This document shows positions 24,022 through 32,052 of a stretch of DNA of 35,850 nt, in pieces. The DNA is from Terriglobia bacterium (lineage in GTDB: Bacteria > Acidobacteriota > Terriglobia > UBA7540). Every line of letters starts with the position of its first letter. The first letter of the stretch is position 1. Made by a program: the position numbers and the translations under genes. The notes beneath the pieces were generated by a model that was not told the DNA's origin, did no database searches, and saw nothing but the letters and a program-made list of their open reading frames with translations. The DNA lies in NCBI GenBank assembly GCA_020073545.1, contig JAIQEZ010000042.1, forward strand, positions 1 to 35,850, read 5' to 3'.

Positions 24022-24267
24022 ATGTTATCGATCAAAGTGCTTGGCCCTGGTTGCACGAACTGCGTCAAGGTGGCGCAACTTGCGCAACAGGCAGTGGCTA
24101 CTCTGGGGGTGGAAGCCCACATTGAGAAAGTAACTGAAATTCCTGAGATCAGAAAATATCGGATTCTCGCAACCCCCGGACTGGTGATTAATGAGAACGT
24201 GGTCTGCGCCGGGCGCATCCCCACGGCAGCCGAAGTCACCACATGGGTCGCGAACGCGTTAGTGTGA
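24022..24267 (+). CDS. mini-thioredoxin / small redox-active disulfide protein
   Basis: An 81-residue thioredoxin-fold protein with the active site GPGCTNC (Cys11, Cys14) right after the first strand and a cis-Pro in LATPGLVIN. Proteins of this size and motif are typically encoded near metal, sulfur or arsenic transporters. It could reduce the OsmC-like or DGC proteins, the lipoyl carrier, or the thioredoxin-coupled ArsC encoded downstream (inference). It follows the OsmC-like gene by 41 bases on the same strand; a third Cys occurs in NVVCAGR. Confidence 0.85.
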   Translation: MLSIKVLGPGCTNCVKVAQLAQQAVATLGVEAHIEKVTEIPEIRKYRILATPGLVINENVVCAGRIPTAAEVTTWVANALV

Positions 24268-24528
24268 AGCACCAGGAGAAATCTTGCGGCACTGAACTCG
24301 ATGACGGACATGTCCCAGAACGGGCTTCGGCCGGTATGGATCGTTCCTCAACTAGGTAGGGTGAGGAACGAAATCACCAGGCCCGCCTGTCTCCTAGACT
24401 CGGGACAGCCCGACGGCGACTCTGTATCCGTGTCCGGCGTTTCGGAGAGTGCGCGGCATGGTCAAGAATCGCTCCAAGCCCCACACGAGGATCTCCAGAA
24501 TATAAGGGCAGGATCGGAGTAGATCTCG

Positions 24529-25611
24529 ATGGGACAGACGACAATGGAAGTGACCAGGAAGAAGCTGAACTTTTTTGAACAGTATTTGAGCGCCTGGGTG
24601 GCGGCGTGCATGATCGCCGGAGTGCTACTCGGGAAGCTGGTCTCCGGTCTGACCGATACCCTGCGACGGCTGGAATTCGGGCAGGGGAGCCATATCAATG
24701 CTCCTATCGCCGTGCTCATCTGGCTGATGATCATCCCCATGATGATGAAAGTGGACTTCACCTCCATCCGAAATGTTGGGAGACGACCGCGCGGGCTCCT
24801 GGTGACCCTCGTCGTGAATTGGCTCATCAAGCCCTTTTCGATGGCGCTCCTCGCATGGTTATTCTTCCGCCATGTCTTCGCGCACTGGATCAGCGTGGGC
24901 GAAGCCGACCAGTACATCGCCGGGACGATCATCCTGGCCGCGGCACCCTGCACGGCCATGGTTTTCGTTTGGAGTTATCTGACCGATGGCGACCCCGCCT
25001 ATACACTGGTGCAGGTGTCGGTGAACGACCTCATTATGCTTGTCCTCTTTGCGCCTATTGTCCGGTTTCTGGTAAGCGGAGCTTCTTCGCTTACCGTCCC
25101 GTTCAGGGTGCTCCTCTATTCGGTGGGTGCTTTCATCGTCATTCCTCTCGTCATTGGCGCTTCGCTGCGGGCTTGGTTCATCCACCGGCACGGGAAAGAG
25201 TGGTTCGAAAAGAGCCTGCTTCCGAAATTCGCACCGATAACAACCCTTGCGCTGCTGGCCACGCTCGTCTTCATCTTCGCCTTCCAGTCAGAGAACATCA
25301 CGGGCAAGTACATCCACGTGCTGCTGATCGCCGTGCCTATTCTGGTGCAGGTGTACCTGAATGCCACGCTGGCATATGGACTGATGCATTTCCTCAAGGT
25401 CCCGTATTCCGTGGCGGCTCCTGGAGCTCTCATTGGTGCGAGCAATTTCTTCGAACTGGCCGTGGCCACGGCGATTGCGCTTTTTGGCCCAGGGTCGGGA
25501 GCGGCGCTGGCGACAGTGGTGGGCGTGCTGGTGGAAGTGCCCGTCATGCTCTCCATTTGCGCGGCCTGCAACCGAACTCGGGACTGGTTTCCGGTAACCA
25601 GTACTAGCTGA
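24529..25611 (+). CDS. acr3: arsenite efflux transporter, ACR3 (BART superfamily)
   Basis: A 360-residue inner-membrane protein with about ten hydrophobic helices that exports As(III) using the proton gradient. The essential transport Cys is Cys141 in AAAPCTAMVFVW, and the conserved Glu of the penultimate helix is in GVLVEVPVML. FFELAVATAIALFG is also characteristic. Length is typical. ATG 24529 has CGGAG 9 bases upstream; ATG 24544 is a second candidate. The 261 bases before it hold no clear gene. It is the efflux arm of the cluster with arsR, arsM and arsC. Confidence 0.93.
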   Translation: MGQTTMEVTRKKLNFFEQYLSAWVAACMIAGVLLGKLVSGLTDTLRRLEFGQGSHINAPIAVLIWLMIIPMMMKVDFTSIRNVGRRPRGLLVTLVVNWLIKPFSMALLAWLFFRHVFAHWISVGEADQYIAGTIILAAAPCTAMVFVWSYLTDGDPAYTLVQVSVNDLIMLVLFAPIVRFLVSGASSLTVPFRVLLYSVGAFIVIPLVIGASLRAWFIHRHGKEWFEKSLLPKFAPITTLALLATLVFIFAFQSENITGKYIHVLLIAVPILVQVYLNATLAYGLMHFLKVPYSVAAPGALIGASNFFELAVATAIALFGPGSGAALATVVGVLVEVPVMLSICAACNRTRDWFPVTSTS

Positions 25612-25692
25612 ATCCTTCGGGTTTTTGGCCTCTCCTTTATGCGCCGAGCCAATGCCAACTATCCGATAAAACGTTGAGACGGCCTTTCCTCT

Positions 25693-25887
25693 GTGCGAGC
25701 TCTTGTTTTGTGTACTGGTAACTCGGCTTGGAGCCAAATGGCGGAGGGGCTTCTCCGGTCGCTCTCGAAGGGGGCCGTCGAAGTTGACAGAGCGGGCACC
25801 AGCCCATCCCGCGTCAATCCTCTGGCGATTGAAGCGATGAAGGAAGTCGGGATCGACATCTCTGGGCATCGGTCCAAGGGAGGATGA
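25693..25887 (+). pseudogene. truncated arsenate reductase copy (ArsC, LMW-PTP type)
   Basis: A GTG-initiated frame of 64 codons matching only the N-terminal half of ArsC up to SGHRSK, then Gly-Gly-stop. The phosphate-binding loop reads CTGNSAWS: the catalytic Arg of C-x5-R is Trp. The downstream redox cysteines are missing altogether. Together these make reductase activity impossible. It ends within the ribosome binding site and start region of the intact arsC that follows, and the two share the MAEG...[10 protein letters not shown] segments, so the pair looks like a tandem duplication in which the first copy decayed. Its translation could still couple to the second gene. Confidence 0.7.
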
Positions 25888-25889
25888 CC

Positions 25890-26309
25890 ATGATCAAACC
25901 CAAGGTGCTATTCCTCTGTACAGCCAACTCCTGCCGGAGCCAAATGGCGGAGGGTTTCCTCCGCCACCACGCGGGGGATCGCTTTGAGGTGTACAGCGCG
26001 GGCGCCAAGCCTGGCAAACTGAACCCCTCTGCCGTGGCAGTCATGAAGGAGTTGGGGATTGATATCTCCGGCCACCGCTCCAAAGACGTCGCCGAATTCC
26101 TCGGCCAGTCCTTCCATTATGTAGTCAGGGTTTGCGACAAAGTCCGGGACTTGTGCCCGGTTTTCCCGGGAGCCCTGTGGTACTTGGACTGGAGTCTGGA
26201 GGACCCGGCAGCCGCGGAAGGCTCGCCACCTCAGCGGATGAACGTCTTTCGCCGCGTCCGGGACGAAATCGAAGCGCGGGTTCTGGAGTTCGTGGCCAAG
26301 AATTCATGA
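25890..26309 (+). CDS. arsC: arsenate reductase, thioredoxin-coupled (LMW-PTP fold)
   Basis: A 139-residue enzyme that reduces As(V) to As(III) for export by Acr3 or methylation by ArsM. The P-loop C10-TANSC-R16-S is intact, and the redox pair Cys82 and Cys89 in VCDKVRDLCPVFPG sits at the positions known from thioredoxin-dependent ArsC. ATG 25890 is preferred because AAGGGAGG (25877-25884) lies at proper distance; ATG 25884 would be too close to it. The small CxxC protein at 24022-24267 is a candidate electron donor. Last gene of the arsenic island on this strand. Confidence 0.92.
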   Translation: MIKPKVLFLCTANSCRSQMAEGFLRHHAGDRFEVYSAGAKPGKLNPSAVAVMKELGIDISGHRSKDVAEFLGQSFHYVVRVCDKVRDLCPVFPGALWYLDWSLEDPAAAEGSPPQRMNVFRRVRDEIEARVLEFVAKNS

Positions 26310-26384
26310 ACGGAAGCCGCACCTCCGTTCACTTTGCGGTGCCGTAAGGGAGCCTGCAGCCTTGCAGGGAGGGAGGAGACGAAG

Positions 26385-26426
26385 GGGCGACGTCCCCCGG
26401 GGCTGCCCGCGAGAGACGCGTCGCCC
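26385..26426. terminator. hairpin between convergent genes
   Basis: GGGCGACG (26385-26392) and CGTCGCCC (26419-26426) are perfect arms around a 26-base loop that itself is GC-rich. Being between arsC and a gene on the opposite strand, it could end transcription from both sides; no T-tract is present. Confidence 0.35.
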
Positions 26427-26466
26427 TCTGCAGGAGTAGTAGCAGCAATGCGGCGCGGGGAGAAAC

Positions 26467-27147
26467 TCAGTTGCCGGCGCCGCGCAAGCGGTTCATGGCG
26501 CTAGTCTGCGCCGCGCTGTGAGAGATCTCCAGTGCCCGCGTTAACTGGTAGTTGAGCTGCGTTCCCGCCGGGATGGTCAGGTCCTTGCCACGGCGGCGCA
26601 AGCGATCGATGGTGGTCGCCGTGACGCCGAAAGTGGCGCCGATGAAGGGATGATGGAAGAGCAGTCCCAGCAGTGTGCCCCCGGCTGTTCCCCCGCCCAT
26701 CTCTTGCATATCGGGGACGCGGGAACTCGGGCCCTTAACGAGCCCTTCGCTGCCCACCACCTTGGCGTTTTCCGCTCCGTAGGCCGTCATCAGCACCGCG
26801 CTGAGCGGGAGATTGCGGCCATCGGGAAACCTGAGTTGCTCCACTGTCAGCCGCATCTGGCCAACGCCCTTGACGCGGCCGGGCTTGTCCATTTGCGCTA
26901 TGCGCCCCTCCAGCGTCGAACCCACGGGAATCGCCTCGCGACCGTCTACCATGACGGGCTCAGAGACGGTGGCGGCGAAAGCGTCGCCCTGATAATTCAG
27001 CTTGGTGGTCAGAGTCTGCGTGACGCGGCAATGCAGGATGGTCCCGGCGGGGATGGAGAACTGCTCTCCTCTCCCCGGCGTTTCTGCATATGCCAGTAGG
27101 ATACCTGCTGCGGCGAGGATAACGGCCAGCAAAGCGCGCTTGACCAT
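26467..27147 (-). CDS. exported hypothetical protein with duplicated beta-rich repeat
   Basis: A 226-residue protein with an N-terminal signal peptide (MVKRALLAVILAAAGILLAYA). The mature part has two related segments: FSIPAGTILHCRVTQTLTTKLNYQGDAF... near the start and LTIPAGTQLNYQLTRALEIS near the end, each with an IPAGT-x-L motif, and between them a Gly-rich hydrophobic stretch (GGGTAGGTLLGLLFHHPFIGATFG) that could insert into a membrane. Similar proteins, from memory, occur widely as uncharacterised proteins in Acidobacteriota. The start has GGAGGTGCAAC-type purines upstream (GGAGG at about 27155-27160). Function unknown; envelope location is likely. Confidence 0.6.
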   Translation of the reverse strand: MVKRALLAVILAAAGILLAYAETPGRGEQFSIPAGTILHCRVTQTLTTKLNYQGDAFAATVSEPVMVDGREAIPVGSTLEGRIAQMDKPGRVKGVGQMRLTVEQLRFPDGRNLPLSAVLMTAYGAENAKVVGSEGLVKGPSSRVPDMQEMGGGTAGGTLLGLLFHHPFIGATFGVTATTIDRLRRRGKDLTIPAGTQLNYQLTRALEISHSAAQTSAMNRLRGAGN

Positions 27148-27279
27148 GTTGCACCTCCTCCAGGTGATTTCATGGCCGGACCCTGGCGCTTTGTCCAGCT
27201 TGATTCGAACTGCGAGTGCGGGCTTGAAAGGTGAGAGGAAGACCCGTTCACGGTTGACCGGGTCTCCCCTCGGAATCAG

Positions 27280-28170
27280 TCAGTGCGTTCCCTCCGAACG
27301 CGCCGCCACCTCGGTGACACCCTTCGGGGTGCTGAGGTAGCCCTTCACCTGGTTGGATTCTACCTTATTCACCACGATTTCGTAGGGTTTTTTTGAGCCG
27401 CTCACATAGAAAAAGACTGGCTCGTTCTGGGTGCAGTCCTTCTTCTCTACTTGTACATCGTCCACGGTCATGGCCATGTTATAGCGATAGCGCTTGGCGT
27501 TGGTCTTTCTCAAGGCCAGTCCCACATTCGCGACACGGATGGATTGATTCTTGCCGACCGTGAATTCAAAGTACTCGCGCTCACCCAGTTTGCGCAGGTA
27601 TTCGATATCGTCGTGGTTCCGCGCGATGAGCGTGCCCAGCTCGCTGCGGGCCATACCCAGGTCCGCCGCCAAGCTGCTGACGGCTTTCTTGGTCGTGTCG
27701 AGGTCGGTCTTGTTGGTGGAAACGTCTTGCGTGAGCGCGCCGAGTTGTTTCTGATCGGCCTTCTGGGCCAGTTCCTGTTTGAGCTCCTCGGCTTGCTTGC
27801 GCTGCTGATCCTGGAGCTCCGTCACCATCGCATGGGCTTTGTGCAGTTCACCGCCCTGGGAGCCCACGCGCTTGGCCGCCTTGTCGAGCTCCGTCTTGAC
27901 CGCTTCCAGTTGCTGTGCGGTCTGCTGCTCCATGGCCGTCAGACGACCCGAGACCTGATCTTGGACTTGTGCCGTCAGGTCCTTTCGCAACTGGTTCTGC
28001 TGGGTCACCAGCTCGTCGCGTAGAGAGCTTACCCTGCTGATCGTGTAAATTTCCCCCACGGCCAAGGCCGCAAGGACGAGGAAAATCAGAATGAACTTGA
28101 TGCCGCTGCCCGCAGCTCCGGCGGGCTGGGTCGGCACACCTTGTTGTACTGGGACATCGTCGATCGCCAT
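27280..28170 (-). CDS. membrane-anchored coiled-coil hypothetical protein
   Basis: A 296-residue protein: a short cytoplasmic tail, one transmembrane helix (about residues 23-44, IKFILIFLVLAALAVGEIYTI), a long coiled coil (residues ~48-195, heptad-like with many Gln, Glu, Lys and Leu), and a C-terminal beta-rich domain of about 95 residues (REYFEFTVGKNQSIRVANVGL through GYLSTPKGV). The outward domain is probably periplasmic. The start at 28170 is well supported by AAGGAGTG upstream; the frame is open further upstream to 28272 without a binding site. Same strand as the signal-peptide protein 132 bases downstream. Not a recognised family. Confidence 0.65.
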   Translation of the reverse strand: MAIDDVPVQQGVPTQPAGAAGSGIKFILIFLVLAALAVGEIYTISRVSSLRDELVTQQNQLRKDLTAQVQDQVSGRLTAMEQQTAQQLEAVKTELDKAAKRVGSQGGELHKAHAMVTELQDQQRKQAEELKQELAQKADQKQLGALTQDVSTNKTDLDTTKKAVSSLAADLGMARSELGTLIARNHDDIEYLRKLGEREYFEFTVGKNQSIRVANVGLALRKTNAKRYRYNMAMTVDDVQVEKKDCTQNEPVFFYVSGSKKPYEIVVNKVESNQVKGYLSTPKGVTEVAARSEGTH

Positions 28171-28699
28171 GTTAGTCACTCCTTTTCTCTTTTTCCGAAC
28201 TTGCCTCGGGAAGCGTCGCGCAATGCACGCTACCCACTTTCCTAAGGATAGACACGGCACGCCTGGGGCCAACCGTGCCGCAGTCCAACACCTTATGTGT
28301 GAGTCAGTTACAGCTTCTGAAAGGGCGCCTCGCAGCCACCAGCTCCGCAGTTCTTACCACCTAAAGGTAAAAAATACGGTCGGACTCTTCGTCGGAGCCA
28401 GGGGCAAAAACCCTAAGTCGGGAGTTCCATATTGGGTCCCGAGAGGCTGACGATACACCCAGGGTTTCCATTTTTGAAGCTCCAGGCGCAGCGATTAAAG
28501 CATCCTCGGCGGCGGCGTGTCTGTTCAAGATTGCTCACTTGGGCGGGAAATCACTTCGGAACCCGGATCTGCCGCTCGTGCAGCCGATACCTCAGATACC
28601 GCTCCATCTCTCTCTCGCGTCCTTTCGGACGGATCGGTTTGACCCCCAAGCTTCGGCTGCCCCATTGGCAACTGCAGCGCCGCAATACGCCGCAACCTG
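28171..28699. other. non-coding region upstream of the coiled-coil gene
   Basis: No gene supported. An inverted repeat CGGCACG (28255-28261) / CGTGCCG (28274-28280) with a 12-base loop lies about 85 bases upstream of the coiled-coil gene and could be an operator or structure in its leader. The stretch near 28550-28700 may still contain decayed transposase DNA. Confidence 0.35.
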
Positions 28700-28937
28700 C
28701 TCCCAAAGAGCCGCCGCGTGAGGGGGCTCTCGGCCAGCGGAAGCTGTGTGTTCGTCCCTCGCCGTGAGTCGGTCCCGCCGCGACGGGCTGGGTGATGAGA
28801 ACACCGAGACCCAAACGTTCGTCCAACTCGCGAACCAGAATCAGACCACCATCCGAGGTGACCCGCGATCCCTGGAAATCGATCCTCAGAGAAGCGTTGA
28901 AGGAGAGCTGAAAGGGCTGGTTTTGCTTCTCACGCAT
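28700..28937 (-). pseudogene. IS1380-family transposase remnant (N-terminal part, frameshifted)
   Basis: Read on the minus strand from an ATG at 28937, the first ~45 residues match the IS1380 transposase start (FQLSFNASLRIDFQGSRVTS, then DGGLILVRELDERLGL). The frame then shifts by about 28790, where another frame continues the family pattern with TDSRRGTNTQLPLAE. Beyond about 28700 no resemblance is seen, and the remaining ~400 residues of a full enzyme are absent. It is a decayed insertion sequence fragment abutting the left end of the IS110-family element. Confidence 0.65.
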
Positions 28938-29006
28938 TATAAGGGGGCGCCCCTTTGGAGTAAGGTTTGAGCGCTGTCTCACTTCGCCCAGAAAGGAGCG
29001 CCCTCG

Positions 29007-30074
29007 ATGAGTAGTATCAAATACATCGGCATGGATGTTCACACGGCAACGATTTCCGTCGCCGTGCTCGATGCCGCCGGGAAGCTGATCATGGAATCGG
29101 TCATCGAGACCAAGGCCAGCACGATTCTCCAGTTGATCCAGGGATTGCGCGGGGACCTGCACGTCACGTTCGAAGAAGGCACCTGGGCGGCCTGGCTGTA
29201 TGACCTGCTCAAGCTCTACGTCACGAAGATCGTGGTGTGCGATCCGCGCCGCAACGCCCTGCTCAAAGAAGGCAATAAGAGCGACCGGATCGATGCGCGG
29301 AAGCTGGCCGAGCTGTTGCGCGCGAATCTTCTCCGCTCGGTCTATCACGGAGAGAAGGGCCTGCGCACGGTGAAAGAACTGGTCCGCAGCTATCTGACCT
29401 TCGGCAAAGATCTCACGCGGGTCATGAACCGGGTGAAGGCGATCTTTCGCAGCTGGGGCATTCCCTGTGGCGGCAAGAGTGTCTACAACCCGCGCCATCG
29501 TGACGAGTGGCTGAGCAAGATCGCGGAAGTCGGCGTGCGCCGCCGGGCGGAGCTTTACTACGACCAGCTCGATGCGCTGGTTTCCTTGCGCCAGCAAGCG
29601 CGGCGAAAGCTCCTGGCCGAGAGCCAGAAGCACAGTGCCTGGAAATTGCTCCGCTCGATTCCGGCCCTGGGTCCGATTCGCGTGGCCCTGCTGATGGGCA
29701 TTGTCCAGACGCCCCACCGGTTCCGCAGCAAGCGGCCGCTCTGGAAATACAGCGGGTTTGAGGTGGTGACGTACACCAGCGCCGATCACCGGCATGTCGA
29801 GGGACAGCTGGAACGATCCAAGAAACCGGTATCGGTTCGCGGGCTCGACCCCAATCACAATCACCATCTCAAGGATTTGTTCAAGGGTGCGGCGATCCAG
29901 GCCGCCACCCGGGAGGGTCCTTTCCGGGAGTTCTACGAGGCTCTGGTGGCGAAAGGGATGAGGCCAGAAATGGCCCGTCTCACCCTGGCGCGAAAGATTG
30001 CCGCGATCACGTTGACCGTTTGGAGGAAAGGCGTCGCGTTTAACGCCAAATATCTGAAGCCACAAACAGCTTGA
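29007..30074 (+). CDS. IS110/IS1111-family DEDD transposase
   Basis: A 355-residue recombinase. The N-terminal RuvC-like DEDD domain shows the first Asp in GMDVHTATI (Asp10), the Glu in TFEEGTWA, and the Asp pair in SDRIDARKLAELL. The C-terminal Transposase_20-type domain includes LRSIPALGPIRVALLMGIV, a helix-hairpin-helix-like segment, and KYSGFEVVTY. Length and all domains are intact, so the element may be active. AAAGGAG (28992-28998) precedes the ATG. Members cut and join DNA under guidance of an RNA made from the element's own non-coding end. Confidence 0.9.
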   Translation: MSSIKYIGMDVHTATISVAVLDAAGKLIMESVIETKASTILQLIQGLRGDLHVTFEEGTWAAWLYDLLKLYVTKIVVCDPRRNALLKEGNKSDRIDARKLAELLRANLLRSVYHGEKGLRTVKELVRSYLTFGKDLTRVMNRVKAIFRSWGIPCGGKSVYNPRHRDEWLSKIAEVGVRRRAELYYDQLDALVSLRQQARRKLLAESQKHSAWKLLRSIPALGPIRVALLMGIVQTPHRFRSKRPLWKYSGFEVVTYTSADHRHVEGQLERSKKPVSVRGLDPNHNHHLKDLFKGAAIQAATREGPFREFYEALVAKGMRPEMARLTLARKIAAITLTVWRKGVAFNAKYLKPQTA

Positions 30075-30496
30075 GTGTTTCTGTCCCGAATTCGTTCCAT
30101 CCCTGGGGATCTTTCCTGATGGTGGCGAGTCCGATTCTGGGACACTCGGGTTCGAGGGTGAGTCTCAACCCAATAGGTAGGCTCGGCGTGCCTCGGGCAC
30201 CCAGTCTCAATCTCACTCTAGGCCGCCTCGGATAACCCGAGAAAGCAATGGGCCACGAGTCCCTAATAGAACCATGGTTGCCACCTGACAACCGTTCTGC
30301 TTGTTGGTTTCAGAGCGGACTGGCTTCGTCGCGAAGAGGCGATGAAAACCGCTGGGAGACAAAACCGGAACTGCTGGACCGCAGTGTCCAGCCTTCGCGT
30401 GGATGGCGCGGTCGGTCAGAACCGGCCCTGTTTAATCACGTGGGGCTGGAAGGAAGAGAACGTCCAGCCGTGGGGGGAACTGTTTCTCTTGACTTC
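30075..30496 (+). ncRNA. candidate guide (bridge/seek) RNA region of the insertion sequence
   Basis: The 422 bases between transposase stop and right inverted repeat contain no credible gene but strong hairpins: GCTGGAC (30373-30379) with GTCCAGC (30386-30392), 6-base loop, and GGCTGGA (30445-30451) with TCCAGCC (30464-30470), 12-base loop. The arms of the two hairpins are nearly the same, so alternative pairing is possible. In IS1111-type elements the guide RNA is known to come from this 3' side. The precise RNA ends cannot be set from sequence alone. Confidence 0.45.
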
Positions 30497-30649
30497 CCCC
30501 CTTATAGAAGCCATTGGGTACTGACCTCCGGAGCGTCTTCATCGCGTTGACACCCGCATGAATATTGATGACGGCGACGATCCGAAGATTCGGAGGTACA
30601 GCTCAAGTTGGAAATAGGGGCTAAGAGCAGCGCAACATCAACGAGATCT

Positions 30650-32044
30650 TTATCCCGGGACGTCCGCCTTGGCTGCGGCGTGCTCCTTCTTGGCGAGGAC
30701 GGCCTGTCTTGCCTCTTGGCTTCCCTCCACCGTCATGTCGCGCATTCCGAGACCGACGCCGATCTTTCTGAGGAAGGCAGTTGGCGGCTCACCACCCGCA
30801 AAGACCCAGACATAATCGTTCGGAATTCCCTGCGACAAACCGTTAACTTCGAGGATAACGGAATCCGGTTTGAACTCCACGGGGATCGGGTTGAATATCA
30901 CCTCGACCTTCCCCTGGCGCATGCACTCTTCAATCCGCTGGGCGTTGCGCTCTTTGAGGCGGCTGAAGGCGCCCTTTCGATAGGAGAGCGTAACCTGGTT
31001 GCCGATCTGGTGCGCAAGTCCCATGGCTGCCTCGACGGCACTGTCACCTCCCCCCACCACGAGGATTTGCTTGTTGATGAAGTGATCAGCTTCGATCAAG
31101 CGGTACATGACCTTCGGCAGTTCCTCACCTTTGACTCCGAGTTTTCGCGGACTGCCGCTCTTCCCAATCGAAAGGACCACCGCGTGCGAGCGGTACTGGT
31201 TTTTGGTGGTTGTGACGGTGAAAATGCCGTCCTCTCCCTTCTTGATATCTTCCACCTTCTCGCCCTTACGAAAATTGAAATCGACGCGCTGCAGGACCTT
31301 ATACCAGAAGGCCATGAGCTCTTCCTTCGACAGCTCCATCTTCCTAAACTTTCCGCCCATTGGAAGTTCCACGGGACTTGTCATCACTAGCTTCTGGCGT
31401 GGATACTTCGCCACGGTGCCGCCAATTTCGCCCTCATCTACGGTAAGGTAATTGAGCTTTTTCTCGATGGCGCGCAGGGACGCACTGATTCCCGCGGGAC
31501 CGGCTCCCACGATCAACACATCGTAAACGTCGGGGACCGACCTTACCGGCCCCATGGCTGCGACTCGATTCGCGATGGTGTCGATGCAATCCCGCCCCTG
31601 GTTAATGGCGTTCTTGATCAACGCCAACCCACCGAGTTCCCCGGCAATAAACAAGTTCGCCATGCTTGTCTCATACTCGGGCGTCAGACGGGGCATGTCA
31701 GCGCCCATGCTCGGGCTGGCCATCACCATCGTAATGGCGCCGACAGGACAGGCATCGGCGCAGAGGCTGTGACCGATACACTTGTACCCATTGACGATGA
31801 CGGCCCTTCCCCCTATCACGGCAAGGACGTCACCCTCCGGACAGACCATCGTACAAGTTCCGCACCCGATGCAATGCGCGGCGTCGATATGCGGATGCTG
31901 GGCTTGAGGGCCGCCGGATAGCAGATTGCCCTTCTCCGCTGCTGCGCGCGCCCGCGTCTCCCTTGTCCTTAAGTTCTTAAGGTGGCCGCGCGTAAAAAAG
32001 AGCGTCACGAGCAGCGCCACGATTACTGAAAGCAGAGTTTCCAT
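30650..32044 (-). CDS. membrane-anchored ferredoxin-FAD/NAD(P) oxidoreductase fusion
   Basis: A 464-residue fusion. Residues 4-18 form a membrane anchor. Residues 58-69 (C58-x2-C61-x2-C64-x3-C68-P) are a complete [4Fe-4S] motif; residues 89-100 form a second, but its second ligand is His92 (CIGHSLCADACP). Residues ~117-150 resemble the FAD-binding end piece of disulfide reductases (ETSMANLFIAGELGG). Then comes a flavin reductase-like domain with GAGPAG at 180-185 and a second dinucleotide site VVGGGDSAVEAA, as in YpdA/TrxB-like enzymes, without a CxxC in the usual place. It would pass electrons between NAD(P)H, FAD and Fe-S at the inner membrane. Last gene of the minus-strand redox operon. 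Confidence 0.82.
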   Translation of the reverse strand: METLLSVIVALLVTLFFTRGHLKNLRTRETRARAAAEKGNLLSGGPQAQHPHIDAAHCIGCGTCTMVCPEGDVLAVIGGRAVIVNGYKCIGHSLCADACPVGAITMVMASPSMGADMPRLTPEYETSMANLFIAGELGGLALIKNAINQGRDCIDTIANRVAAMGPVRSVPDVYDVLIVGAGPAGISASLRAIEKKLNYLTVDEGEIGGTVAKYPRQKLVMTSPVELPMGGKFRKMELSKEELMAFWYKVLQRVDFNFRKGEKVEDIKKGEDGIFTVTTTKNQYRSHAVVLSIGKSGSPRKLGVKGEELPKVMYRLIEADHFINKQILVVGGGDSAVEAAMGLAHQIGNQVTLSYRKGAFSRLKERNAQRIEECMRQGKVEVIFNPIPVEFKPDSVILEVNGLSQGIPNDYVWVFAGGEPPTAFLRKIGVGLGMRDMTVEGSQEARQAVLAKKEHAAAKADVPG

Positions 32045-32052
32045 GGTTCCTT

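Larger units (their letters stand above)
28938..30506 (+). mobile_element. IS110-family insertion sequence, IS1111-like group
   Basis: A 1.57-kb element bounded by a perfect 10-base inverted repeat, TATAAGGGGG (28938-28947) and CCCCCTTATA (30497-30506). The transposase begins 60 bases inside the left repeat and leaves about 420 bases of non-coding DNA on its right. Inverted repeats near the ends plus a long 3' non-coding region are features of the IS1111 group rather than of classical IS110, which lacks repeats and carries its RNA on the 5' side. True tips may lie a few bases outside the repeats. It adjoins an IS1380 remnant. Confidence 0.65.

Noticed and set aside
24301-24522. 73-codon open frame between the mini-thioredoxin and acr3
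   Set aside because: No motif, odd composition and no good ribosome binding site; treated as intergenic.
28551-30065. 504-codon open frame on the minus strand
   Set aside because: It lies antisense to the transposase and only its last part (28700-28937 region) shows real similarity, to IS1380. The rest mirrors the codon pattern of the plus-strand gene.
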